Source: Saprospiraceae bacterium (lineage in GTDB: Bacteria > Bacteroidota > Bacteroidia > Chitinophagales > Saprospiraceae). Taken from it: a stretch of DNA of 64,000 nt. The position numbers were made by a program, and so were the translations under genes. Of the stretch, positions 8,974 to 16,335 are shown piece after piece. Each line of letters begins with the position of its first letter. The first letter of the stretch is position 1. The notes under the pieces were generated by a model, which did not search any database, was not told the DNA's origin, and worked only from the letters and a program-made list of their open reading frames with translations. The stretch lies in contig BQJU01000019.1 in the NCBI GenBank assembly GCA_021604865.1, forward strand, positions 49,506 through 113,505. The letters run 5' to 3'.

Positions 8974-10287
8974 ATGGGATGTTTAGGATGTTCTGTTACA
9001 ACAGAAAACGGTTCGCCCAAGGGCTGCCAAAGCAATGGCGGATGCTCTTCAGGGGGATGCAACCGACTCAATACTTATGATTGGTTATCCAGTACCGATC
9101 TTGAAGATGTCGAACCATACGACTATATAGAGGTTAGCTTTAAAAATGGATCTCGCAAAGCATTTTTCCGGAATTTGAATTTTAACCGGGTGGTGACAGG
9201 CGACATGGCTGTCGTCGAAGCGGGCAATGGTTATGATGTGGGCCGAGTAAGCCTTTCCGGGGAATTGGTTCGTTTGCAAATGCGCAAAAAACGAATGACG
9301 GAAGAGAGCGTATTATTTAGTGTCATCAGACGGGCTAATGAACGCGATTTGGAAAAATTGCAAGAAGCCCGTGAGCTGGAACGTTCTACGATGATTAAGG
9401 CAAGAGCCATCGCACGTACACTCGACCTGGATATGAAAATAGGTGATGTTGAATACCAGGGTGACAAACGGAAGGCAACCTTTTATTATACTGCCGACGG
9501 CAGGGTTGATTTTCGGGAGTTGATCCGGCATTTTGCTAAAGATTTCCGAGTTAAAATCGAAATGCGCCAGATTGGTGCACGTCAGGAATCGGCTCGAATT
9601 GGGGGACTTGGCTCTTGCGGGCGCGAACTATGTTGCTCGACTTGGTTGACCGACTTTAAATCAGTCTCTACTTCTGCTGCCCGTTATCAGAATCTGGCCA
9701 TCAATCAGTCAAAATTGTCGGGCCAATGTGGCAGACTTAAATGCTGCTTAAATTACGAGTTAGATACCTACCTGGATGCCTTGGAACATTTTCCGAAACA
9801 CGCGGATAAATTGCACACCGAAACAGGTACAGCAACCCTCATCAAAACGGATATCTTTAAACAATTAATGTTTTACGTCTATGAATCCGGCAAGGGTAGG
9901 GGAAAGATTTATACTTTACATGTAAACAAAGTTACTGAGTTGTTGGAACTCAATAAGAAAGGAGAAAAACCTGCAAATCTAGGCGATTCTGCTCATTACG
10001 TGGTTCCCGATGAAAATGAGGAAGTGGAAATGGACTTTGCGGATGTAACCGGAGCCGTAGAATTGCCTCCGGAAGAAAAAAGACGCAGCAAAAAGAGAAG
10101 AAAAAAGCGCAACCCTAATGGCCCGGGTGGTAATAGGAATCAGGGTGACGCTAAAAAAAATAGCCCGCGTATGCCTGAGCAGAAAAAGACCAGCAATCAA
10201 TCGGGTGGAAATAAGGATAAACCCCAAGGTGAAGACCGTCCCAAGGGTAATTCCCGCAGTAGAGACAATCGTCGCGGAAAGAAATAA
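8974..10287 (+). CDS. ricT: PSP1-domain protein RicT (YaaT family)
   Basis: A 437-residue protein. The N-terminus is Cys-rich (MGCLGC, GGCSSGGC), followed by the PSP1 domain with the conserved cluster GGLGSCGRELCCSTWL, SGQCGRLKCCLNYE, and a low-complexity basic tail (KRRSKKRRKKRN). In Bacillus, RicT/YaaT is part of the Y-complex with RicA and RicF that carries Fe-S clusters and affects RNase Y; in Bacteroidota the partners are unknown. The start at ATG 8974 restores the family N-terminus; the upstream TTG adds 20 non-conserved residues. The basic tail suggests nucleic acid contact, which is inference. Confidence 0.85.
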   Translation: MGCLGCSVTTENGSPKGCQSNGGCSSGGCNRLNTYDWLSSTDLEDVEPYDYIEVSFKNGSRKAFFRNLNFNRVVTGDMAVVEAGNGYDVGRVSLSGELVRLQMRKKRMTEESVLFSVIRRANERDLEKLQEARELERSTMIKARAIARTLDLDMKIGDVEYQGDKRKATFYYTADGRVDFRELIRHFAKDFRVKIEMRQIGARQESARIGGLGSCGRELCCSTWLTDFKSVSTSAARYQNLAINQSKLSGQCGRLKCCLNYELDTYLDALEHFPKHADKLHTETGTATLIKTDIFKQLMFYVYESGKGRGKIYTLHVNKVTELLELNKKGEKPANLGDSAHYVVPDENEEVEMDFADVTGAVELPPEEKRRSKKRRKKRNPNGPGGNRNQGDAKKNSPRMPEQKKTSNQSGGNKDKPQGEDRPKGNSRSRDNRRGKK

Positions 10288-10315
10288 TTTAGTGGATTTA
10301 TATTGTTGAAATTTT

Positions 10316-10345
10316 AGAGCATATTTAGAACAAAAATAATGCTCT
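10316..10345. terminator. Weak inverted repeat between ricT and lpdA
   Basis: AGAGCAT (10316-10322) pairs with ATGCTCT (10339-10345). It is AT-rich with no T-tract, so it may be a weak terminator or only a leader hairpin of lpdA. Confidence 0.3.
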
Positions 10346-10365
10346 TAGTCCAAAACGAAAAGTAA

Positions 10366-11769
10366 ATGAAATACGACCTGACCGTCATCGGTTCCGGCCC
10401 AGGAGGTTATGTTGCCGCCATTCGTGCGGGCCAATTGGGATTAAAAACGGCTATTATTGAACGTTACAACTCCTTGGGAGGCACCTGTCTGAATGTAGGA
10501 TGTATTCCTTCAAAAGCCTTGCTTGACTCTTCAGAACACTACCATAATGCCAACAAAAAGTTTGCATTACACGGCATAGACCTTAAAGACCTTAAAGTCA
10601 ATATGCCACAGATGGTCAAGCGTAAAAACGAAGTCGTGGTTCAAACAGTAAAAGGCATTGACTTTCTGATGAAGAAAAACAAAATTGATGTGTTCCACGG
10701 ACATGGCAGTTTTAAAGATGCACACCACATCAACATCGCTAAGGAAGATGGGAGCATTGAAGTGATTGAAACAGAAAAAGTCATCATTGCTACCGGTTCA
10801 AAGCCCATCACACCCGATGCTTTCAACTATGATAAAAAGCGGATCATCACCTCCACAGAAGCACTAAATATAAATAAGGTGCCAAAAAGAATGATAATTA
10901 TTGGTGGTGGCGTTATTGGATTAGAGCTCGGCTCTGTTTTCGCTCGTTTGGGTACTGAAATTGAAGTAGTCGAATTTCTGGATCGTATCATTCCGGGTAT
11001 GGATGTAGACTGTGGTAAAGAGTTGACGAGGTCTTTGAAGAAATTGGGCTTCAAATTCCACTTAAAACACAAAGTCACTGGTGTAAAAGCCAAACGGAAT
11101 GGTGTAACCGTGGAAGTACAAAAACGAGATAGTGAGGAAGGTTTCAAACTCGATGCAGACTATTGCCTGATCGCCATTGGCCGTCGTCCCTATACCGACA
11201 ACCTCGGATTGGAAAACGTTGGTGTTGAAAAAGATGATAAAGGCCGGATCAGCGTTAATGATCACCTAGAAACCAATGTACCAGGTATCTATGCCATTGG
11301 TGATGTTATCCAAGGTGCAATGCTGGCACACAAAGCCGAAGAAGAAGGTGTCCTTGTCGTAGAAACTATTGCCGGACAAAAACCACATATCGATTACAAT
11401 TTGATTCCCAGTGTAGTATATACCTGGCCGGAAGTAGCGGGTGTAGGTCAAACCGAAGACCAACTCAAAGATGCGGGTGTTCCTTACAAATCCGGGAAGT
11501 TCCCTTTCAAGGCCTTGGGGCGGGCTCGTGCCAGCACCGATACAGAAGGTATGATTAAGGTATTGGCTCATCAGGAAACGGACGAAATTCTGGGTGTACA
11601 CATGGTTGGGCCACGTACGGCTGATATTATTGCCGAAGCTGTAGCACTGATGGAATTCCGTGCATCTGCTGAAGATGCCGCCCGGATGAGTCATGCACAC
11701 CCCACTTATACTGAAGCCTTCAAAGAGGCGGCTCTGGCTGCTACGGCTGATCGGGCATTGCATATATGA
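10366..11769 (+). CDS. lpdA: Dihydrolipoyl dehydrogenase (E3)
   Basis: The E3 flavoprotein of 2-oxoacid dehydrogenase complexes; it reoxidises dihydrolipoamide and reduces NAD. The 467-residue sequence has the FAD-binding GSGPGGYVAAIRAGQLG, the redox pair GGTCLNVGCIPSK (Cys41, Cys46), the NAD-binding GGGVIGLELGSVFARLG, the second FAD motif IYAIGDVI and the His-Glu dyad segment SHAHPTYTEAFKEA. Length is normal. No E1 or E2 genes are nearby, which is common for the shared E3. Its TGA stop overlaps the ATG of the next reading frame. Confidence 0.95.
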   Translation: MKYDLTVIGSGPGGYVAAIRAGQLGLKTAIIERYNSLGGTCLNVGCIPSKALLDSSEHYHNANKKFALHGIDLKDLKVNMPQMVKRKNEVVVQTVKGIDFLMKKNKIDVFHGHGSFKDAHHINIAKEDGSIEVIETEKVIIATGSKPITPDAFNYDKKRIITSTEALNINKVPKRMIIIGGGVIGLELGSVFARLGTEIEVVEFLDRIIPGMDVDCGKELTRSLKKLGFKFHLKHKVTGVKAKRNGVTVEVQKRDSEEGFKLDADYCLIAIGRRPYTDNLGLENVGVEKDDKGRISVNDHLETNVPGIYAIGDVIQGAMLAHKAEEEGVLVVETIAGQKPHIDYNLIPSVVYTWPEVAGVGQTEDQLKDAGVPYKSGKFPFKALGRARASTDTEGMIKVLAHQETDEILGVHMVGPRTADIIAEAVALMEFRASAEDAARMSHAHPTYTEAFKEAALAATADRALHI

Positions 11770-12092
11770 TGAAAGCGGGAGAAGGTCACCCCAACCTAGG
11801 TGGCTTTCAGACAGATGATCAAACTGGAGTAGTGGGCAATATCTGGAATTTTTCAGTATGGGATAAGGATATTTATAGCCAACTCCAACAATACGAGGGC
11901 AAACATGTGAAATTATTCTATCAACAAAAATATAAAGCCATGCCCTGGCAGGGTGATACAAAGTATTATATTGAGAAGGTAGAAGAAATCAAACGATATT
12001 TTAGAGCTTCTTCCCAGCATATAATAGAAAAATTGCCGGACGTTTATGAACGTCCGGCAATTTTCGTTTTTGCCACAAATGGATTGGCATAG
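11766..12092 (+). pseudogene. 5'-truncated small membrane-associated protein gene (C-terminal half only)
   Basis: A 108-residue reading frame starting ATGATG in the lpdA stop. Residues 11-77 (NLGGFQ, VVGNIWNFSVWDKD, VKLFYQQKYKAMPWQGDTKYYI) match the C-terminal half of a small Bacteroidota family often labelled 6-phosphogluconate dehydrogenase. From memory, complete members are about 120-140 residues and begin with a membrane helix and a segment like KGVxFKTWEGELNLGG. That first half is missing: the homology begins right at the lpdA stop. The last 30 residues run into the antisense of the methyltransferase gene and are not family sequence. It is probably a deletion remnant that may still be translated by coupling to lpdA. 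Confidence 0.55.
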
Positions 12093-12732
12093 AAATAATC
12101 GTTTCAGAGGGTAGATTAAGGTCAACTGCTATAGCAAATTGAGTTGCTGGAGCCAGACTTTTAACAATCATTTCCAAAAGGCCATTGTTCCGATAGGGCG
12201 CTTCGATAAAAAGCTGGGTTTGCTGATGCCGTTGAGATTGCTGCTCCAATTGTTTTAATACTTTGCTCAAATCCTTTTGCTGATGAGGCAAATATCCATG
12301 AAAGGTAAAGGATTGCCCATTCATCCCGGAAGCCATCAGGGCCAAAAGTATGGATGATGGGCCCACCAAAGGCACTACAGTAATACCTTTTTGATGTGCC
12401 AGCCGCACCACAAGGGCACCGGGATCAGCTACTCCCGGACAACCTGCCTCAGATAATAACCCCATGTCCTTCCCTTTTTCAATGGGTTCCAGAAATGCTT
12501 CAATTCCTTCAGAAGGCTGGTGTTTATTCAATTCAAATATGGTTAAATCACTTATAGGGCGCTCCGGATTAGTGCTTTTGATAAAGTGGCGGGCAGTCTT
12601 TGCCCTTTCAACGATAAAATAATCTAACCGATGCAGAATTTGAATCACATAATCCGGAAGGGTATGGGTCACATTATCACCAATTGGTGTTGGAATAAGA
12701 TATAATTTTCCTTTATCAGACATATTGTTCAT
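12001..12732 (-). CDS. SAM-dependent methyltransferase, RsmI/tetrapyrrole methylase fold
   Basis: A 243-residue cytosolic protein. The N-terminal KLYLIPTPIGDN and the later LLSEAGCPGVADPGALVV and VPLVGPSSILLALMASGMNG are the SAM-binding signatures of the RsmI family. It differs from true RsmI, which is present separately at 31.5 kb, and matches the second RsmI-like family typical of Bacteroidota, whose target is not known to me. The end KLPDVHKRPAIFLL is conserved in that family and is encoded by the palindrome at 12029-12064. The start is ATG 12732 (AGGA 5 nt upstream); ATG 12723 is an alternative. Confidence 0.85.
   Translation of the reverse strand: MNNMSDKGKLYLIPTPIGDNVTHTLPDYVIQILHRLDYFIVERAKTARHFIKSTNPERPISDLTIFELNKHQPSEGIEAFLEPIEKGKDMGLLSEAGCPGVADPGALVVRLAHQKGITVVPLVGPSSILLALMASGMNGQSFTFHGYLPHQQKDLSKVLKQLEQQSQRHQQTQLFIEAPYRNNGLLEMIVKSLAPATQFAIAVDLNLPSETIISMPIHLWQKRKLPDVHKRPAIFLLYAGKKL
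12029..12064. terminator. Perfect 16-bp palindromic bidirectional terminator
   Basis: AAAATTGCCGGACGTT (12029-12044) pairs fully with AACGTCCGGCAATTTT (12049-12064) around the loop TATG. An A-rich left flank and T-rich right flank make it a terminator in both directions, and it lies inside both convergent reading frames. Confidence 0.8.
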
Positions 12733-12756
12733 TTTCCTGGATGAGCAAATTTTCAA

Positions 12757-13190
12757 TTAATTTCATTGCAATCCGTTACTTTAAAGGCTTTTTCCAATGA
12801 ATTGTGCATTTCAAAAAATCCAAATGTAGTCACAATCCTCTTTTTCTCAGAAAACAATCAACTAGCTAATAACCAGATATTTACAAAGTAGATCCGATTT
12901 ATAGGCCGCCAAACACACTACACACATCTTGCATTACCATGTCACACAACCTCAAAAAATGTCTATTTTAATTCAACCATCTGTCACTAGATTTACAAAA
13001 ATGGATATTCATCCATGATTTTATTGAGCGTACGGGTATATCCTATTCATCATTCTCCTTATGAAGGTGTTCGCATCATCATTGTCTAAAGTATTCCCAT
13101 TTACATAAAAAACATAGTTCTTCTTTGGGAATATATTTTCCTATATGAAACAAATTAAATCAATTGATTGAGGATATGGTTATTGGATTA
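12757..13190. other. Gene-free AT-rich spacer
   Basis: No reading frame with coding character, tRNA or known riboswitch is seen here. The sequence is AT-rich and holds several short TATA-like stretches but no -7 box matching TAnnTTTG in full. Confidence 0.5.
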
Positions 13191-13387
13191 GTTGATTAGG
13201 CTAGTTCCATTTTTGACCATCGCCGTCGGGAACACAGTTAACAACAAATTTTGTTCTTATGCCCGGCGGTATGCTGGCTGCCATGTTAGGGTAAGGCCGC
13301 TTGAGTTGCCAGCAAGTATTACTACCCGTGGAAAGGTAGCATTTTTGAGCAGCACCTTATCCTCCCTTTTAAGGTGCTGCTTTTATT
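13191..13387 (+). ncRNA. Candidate structured small RNA with its own terminator
   Basis: This is more GC-rich than its surroundings and folds as four successive stems. H1: 13221-13230 with 13262-13268 (CGCC and GGG paired, 3-nt bulge). H2: TGCTGGC 13272-13278 with GCCAGCA 13308-13314. H3: CTACC 13322-13326 with GGTAG 13335-13339. H4 is the terminator at 13348-13381. A T-tract follows H4 on the plus strand only, although no plus-strand gene precedes it. It does not match tmRNA, SRP RNA or RNase P as far as I can see. No clear promoter was found. Confidence 0.45.
13348..13387 (+). terminator. Intrinsic terminator of the RNA candidate
   Basis: AGCAGCACCTTA (13348-13359) pairs perfectly with TAAGGTGCTGCT (13370-13381), followed by TTTTATTT. 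On the minus strand the hairpin is followed by CAAAAATG, so it serves plus-strand transcription better. Confidence 0.7.
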
Positions 13388-13970
13388 TCCACTCTATTTT
13401 TTCTTCAATCGGTCTTCTTTTCCCAGGAAGGTCGGGCAAATCGCAATACCCCATATAAAATAAGCCAAGGCAACGTTCGCCAGGCTTTAACCCAAGCCAT
13501 TCACCGGCTTCTATCATAGACTTAGGAGAACTCCAATAACAGCCTATGCCATAAGCCGCACAGGTTAGCCACATATTTTGTACCCCACAAGCAACTGCTG
13601 CAATTTCTTCCCATTCCGGTAGACTTTCCGCTGGGTCTCTTTGCATACAAATGGCAATCACACACGCACTTCTTAATGGTTTCTCAATGGTTTTTTTCAA
13701 TTTTACTGCTGAAAATTTATCTGCAGGAGTGTGTTTTTGGTACCAATCGCCCATATAGGTAGATAAACGACCAAGCGCCGCACCGGTAAAAATTTTGAAC
13801 CGCCAGGGTTCCGTGTGACGGTGATTTGGTGCCCAATTTGCATTCTCTAAAATTTCTTTGATAATCTCATCTGCGATGGGTCGATCATTGTAGGTGTTAG
13901 GAAAAATTGATCGCCGCTTGCGAATGAGCACACTAACTTGGTGCGGAGTCATAGGTTTGTGATTAATCAA
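13383..13970 (-). CDS. Nitroreductase family protein
   Basis: A 195-residue FMN-dependent oxidoreductase of the YdjA-like short nitroreductase group. Seen are the N-terminal FMN contact RKRRSIFP, APNHRHTEPWRFKIFTG, and the C-terminal GIGCYWSSP and LGLFYMGYCD. Such enzymes reduce nitro groups or quinones with NAD(P)H, and the physiological substrate is usually unknown. It is encoded divergently from the small membrane protein region. Its stop lies 2 bp past the plus-strand hairpin at 13348-13381, which may also serve its transcript. Confidence 0.85.
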   Translation of the reverse strand: MINHKPMTPHQVSVLIRKRRSIFPNTYNDRPIADEIIKEILENANWAPNHRHTEPWRFKIFTGAALGRLSTYMGDWYQKHTPADKFSAVKLKKTIEKPLRSACVIAICMQRDPAESLPEWEEIAAVACGVQNMWLTCAAYGIGCYWSSPKSMIEAGEWLGLKPGERCLGLFYMGYCDLPDLPGKRRPIEEKIEWK

Positions 13971-13991
13971 CTGTTAATGTTTCAAATATTA

Positions 13992-14022
13992 TTGAAACTT
14001 ATGAAAATATTGCCTAGCTTTG
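13992..14022 (+). promoter_or_regulatory. Promoter with -33 TTG and -7 TAGCTTTG
   Basis: TTG at 13992-13994 and TAGCTTTG at 14015-14022 with a 20-nt spacer give a full match to the Bacteroidota promoter pattern. Transcription should begin near 14029, 15 nt before the small reading frame at 14044. Confidence 0.7.
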
Positions 14023-14043
14023 TACTGCCCAAAGATAGTAACC

Positions 14044-14106
14044 ATGAAATTAAATCAAATATTAAACCGGATTGATTTATTGTCTCAGGCGCTCCTACTT
14101 TTATAA
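14044..14106 (+). CDS. Possible 20-residue leader peptide or decayed gene start
   Basis: A 21-codon frame (MKLNQILNRIDLLSQALLLL, TAA stop) placed directly behind a full promoter. It resembles the start of the membrane protein encoded downstream (RIDLLSQALLLL against KVDLLGQIVLAIALLLLV). It may be a real small membrane peptide, a leader peptide, or the 5' end of a broken paralogue. Translation is unproven; the promoter position is the main support. Confidence 0.35.
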   Translation: MKLNQILNRIDLLSQALLLL

Positions 14107-14136
14107 CTAAGTGCTTGTTTGTAGCCCATGCTCCTA

Positions 14137-14160
14137 CGCTGAAGCTTCAGCGCAAGCGTA
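14137..14160 (+). repeat. Perfect palindrome in the leader of the small membrane protein gene
   Basis: CGCTGAAGCTTCAGCG (14137-14152) is a perfect 16-nt palindrome. TACGCT (14135-14140) can instead pair with AGCGTA (14155-14160), giving two mutually exclusive hairpins between the 20-residue frame and the next gene. Confidence 0.5.
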
Positions 14161-14218
14161 AGTTTGACCTCTAAACATGCACTAAAAAAAACGACAGCAG
14201 ATGGTGTCAAGGTGGAGA

Positions 14219-14560
14219 ATGAAGGTTGATTTGCTCGGTCAAATTGTTTTGGCTATAGCCTTGCTGTTGCTAGTTTTTTATACCACTGGTATAAAATGGA
14301 CACATACCATGCTGATCCTTCTTGCCTTTTGGCAGTTGGGTAGTGCCATACACCTCTTTTATGTCTATAGCCATATCCGGCGAATCCGGTATCTGCGTAC
14401 AGCATTAGTCATTGGTATCAGTCTACCCATCTGGTATCATCTGATAGGCAATGCTTCTTTTTTTTCTATTGCCGGACTAGTAATGTGGTATTTTATCCAA
14501 ACCATTCGGGATACCATTATTGTCTATCGCCGCCCTCGCTCTTTTTGGGATTTAACATAA
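14219..14560 (+). CDS. Small membrane protein, four predicted helices
   Basis: A 113-residue hydrophobic protein with about four membrane segments (near 7-25, 29-50, 62-79 and 83-101), separated by short basic loops (SHIRRIRYLR; YRRPRSFWDL). I do not recognise the family; small unnamed membrane proteins of this size are common in Bacteroidota. The start at 14219 was chosen because a good ribosome binding site (AGGTGGAG) lies just upstream, while the ATG at 14201 lacks one. It lies 62 bp before the DtxR-family gene, and the operator of that gene starts right after this stop. Confidence 0.6.
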   Translation: MKVDLLGQIVLAIALLLLVFYTTGIKWTHTMLILLAFWQLGSAIHLFYVYSHIRRIRYLRTALVIGISLPIWYHLIGNASFFSIAGLVMWYFIQTIRDTIIVYRRPRSFWDLT

Positions 14561-14561
14561 G

Positions 14562-14622
14562 TCTAAATTTATTTTTAGATTAGCCTAAATTTGTTAATTT
14601 TGTGAGATTAATAAATTTAGGC
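14562..14622 (+). promoter_or_regulatory. DtxR/IdeR-like operator and promoter of the metal regulator gene
   Basis: TTTAGATTAGCCTAAA (14574-14589) closely follows the DtxR/IdeR consensus TTAGGTTAGCCTAACCTAA. It is flanked by further half sites: TCTAAATTTA before it and AAATTTAGG (14613-14621) just before the ATG, which pairs with CCTAAATTT at 14584-14592. Two -7 boxes overlap it (TAAATTTG 14586-14593 and TAATTTTG 14595-14602). The layout predicts metal-dependent autorepression. Confidence 0.7.
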
Positions 14623-15300
14623 ATGCAAGACCTTTCACAAACTGAGGAAAATTACCTCAAAGCAATCTTTAAAATTTCTGAAGGAACCCCTACTCCTGCT
14701 AGTACAAATGCCATTTCAGCTGAGGTGAGCACAAGTGCTGCATCGGTAACGGACATGGTCATCCGACTTTCTAAAAAGGAATTGGTTGATTATAAAAAAA
14801 GGAAAGGGGTACGGCTAACTTCAAAGGGCCTGCAGATTGCAACCCATCTGATTAGAAAACATCGTTTGTGGGAAGTTTTTTTAGTAGAAAAACTAAGTTT
14901 CTCCTGGGATGAAGTCCACGATATTGCAGAACAGTTGGAACACATCAAATCTCCGGATTTGGTAGAACGGCTGGACACTTATTTGGGTCACCCCAGATTT
15001 GATCCCCATGGCGATCCAATTCCGGATGCCGATGGGAAGTTTGCCTTTCGCAAGCAGGTATTACTGGCTGAATTGACACGAGGAGAACAAGGCATCGTTG
15101 TTGGTGTACAAGACCATTCTACGGCTTTCCTACAATACCTTGATCAATTACAATTGATATTGGGTGCCCAAATTGAACTCCTTGAACGTTTTGTGTATGA
15201 TGAGTCGGTCAAAATCATGTTGAATAATTCCCGGGAAATGATTCTATCAAAAAAAGTTTGCCAGAATTTATTTATACAGAAACAACCATCTTTAAAATAA
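14623..15300 (+). CDS. DtxR-family metal-dependent transcriptional regulator
   Basis: A 225-residue repressor. An N-terminal winged helix (LSQTEENYLKAIFKISEG; VSTSAASVTDMVIRLSKKEL) is followed by the dimerisation and metal-binding domain (HRLWEVFLVEKLSFSWDEVH, AEQLEHIKSPDLVERLD, HPRFDPHGDPIP) and an SH3-like FeoA-type C-terminal domain. This three-domain form occurs in both Mn (MntR-like) and Fe (IdeR-like) sensors. The metal ABC genes that follow 29 bp later favour Mn or Zn control. ATG 14623 is preferred because the conserved QTEE motif follows directly; the frame can be opened 21 nt upstream, but there it overlaps the -7 box. Confidence 0.9.
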   Translation: MQDLSQTEENYLKAIFKISEGTPTPASTNAISAEVSTSAASVTDMVIRLSKKELVDYKKRKGVRLTSKGLQIATHLIRKHRLWEVFLVEKLSFSWDEVHDIAEQLEHIKSPDLVERLDTYLGHPRFDPHGDPIPDADGKFAFRKQVLLAELTRGEQGIVVGVQDHSTAFLQYLDQLQLILGAQIELLERFVYDESVKIMLNNSREMILSKKVCQNLFIQKQPSLK

Positions 15301-15329
15301 ACCTGATTCAAAGAATCAAATAAACAACT

Positions 15330-16331
15330 ATGAAAAAAACGTGGGTGCTTTGGATGCTGATCCTGTTTACAACAGGAATTGTTCGGGCAGAAAAAAAACC
15401 ATTGGTTGTAACAACTGCTTCTATTTTTGCCGATATGGCAACGGTTCTTTCAGGTGGTCTGGTGGAGGTCACCTCTATTGTTCCTATTGGTGGTGATCCA
15501 CATATTTATGAACCAACGCCAGGCGATGCACAACTTGTAACAAAAGCAGATCTAATTCTTAAGAATGGCTTTACATTTGAAGGTTGGCTGAGTGAATTGA
15601 TTGAAAATTCAGGAACGCTGGCCAAAGTGGTAACTATAACAGAAGGCATACAACCGATTGAAAGTAGCCTGTACAAAAACTCCAGTGACCCTCATGCCTG
15701 GATGTCTGCAGCTAATGGATTGATTTATATTAAAAACATCAAAGATGCACTTATCGCACTTGATTCTGTCCATATTCGAGAATACGAGTTTAATTACGAC
15801 ATCTATGTGAAGCAGATAAAAGAAGTCGATGATTACATCAAAGCCGAAATACAGAAAATCCCACCGCAACGACGGATACTGATCACCTCCCATGATGCTT
15901 TTCGGTATTATGGCCAACGCTACGGCATAAACGTTGAAGCTATTTTGGGAACATCCACAGATGCCGATGCCCAAACTTCCGACTTGGTCCGACTTAATAA
16001 AATCATTAAAGAGTCTGGTATCCCGGCAGTATTTATTGAAACAACTGTCAATCCCAAACTTTTGGAACAACTGGCCTCTTCGAACCACATCGGCATCGGA
16101 GGAAAACTCTATTCTGATTCCATTGGAGATAAAGATAGCCCAGCCCCGTCCTACCTTGAAATGCTTTTGTTCAATACAAATACCATTGTAGGAGCGCTTT
16201 CGCAAAATATTACTCCTGATCAAGAGGAAAAAAACGCTAACCTAGGATCTACAAATTGGTGGCTGTTGGGGGTTTTAGGCATATTATTATTGGGAGGGTT
16301 TTTCATTATGTTCAAAAGACTAAACACCTAG
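15330..16331 (+). CDS. Metal ABC transporter substrate-binding protein with C-terminal membrane anchor
   Basis: A 333-residue exported protein of the ZnuA/TroA/MntA cluster. It has a signal peptide (1-20), metal-ligand segments IGGDPHIYEPTPGD, DPHAWMS and TSHDAFRYYGQRYG, and a final metal site near FIETTVNPK. The DPHxYEPTPGD form and the lack of a long His-rich loop favour Mn or Fe over Zn, but this is inference. Unusually, the C-terminus carries a membrane helix (NWWLLGVLGILLLGGFFIMF) and a basic end (KRLNT), so it would be anchored at both ends or tail-anchored after signal cleavage. It is in an operon with the regulator and the ATPase. Confidence 0.9.
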   Translation: MKKTWVLWMLILFTTGIVRAEKKPLVVTTASIFADMATVLSGGLVEVTSIVPIGGDPHIYEPTPGDAQLVTKADLILKNGFTFEGWLSELIENSGTLAKVVTITEGIQPIESSLYKNSSDPHAWMSAANGLIYIKNIKDALIALDSVHIREYEFNYDIYVKQIKEVDDYIKAEIQKIPPQRRILITSHDAFRYYGQRYGINVEAILGTSTDADAQTSDLVRLNKIIKESGIPAVFIETTVNPKLLEQLASSNHIGIGGKLYSDSIGDKDSPAPSYLEMLLFNTNTIVGALSQNITPDQEEKNANLGSTNWWLLGVLGILLLGGFFIMFKRLNT

Positions 16332-16335
16332 ACTT

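Noticed and set aside
11266..11961. Minus-strand frame of 231 codons over the end of lpdA
   Set aside because: It lies opposite a well-conserved E3 sequence and has no recognisable domain.
13192..13458. Plus-strand reading frame of 88 codons
   Set aside because: It overlaps the nitroreductase gene on the other strand and the stems of the RNA candidate, and its protein has no family-like features.
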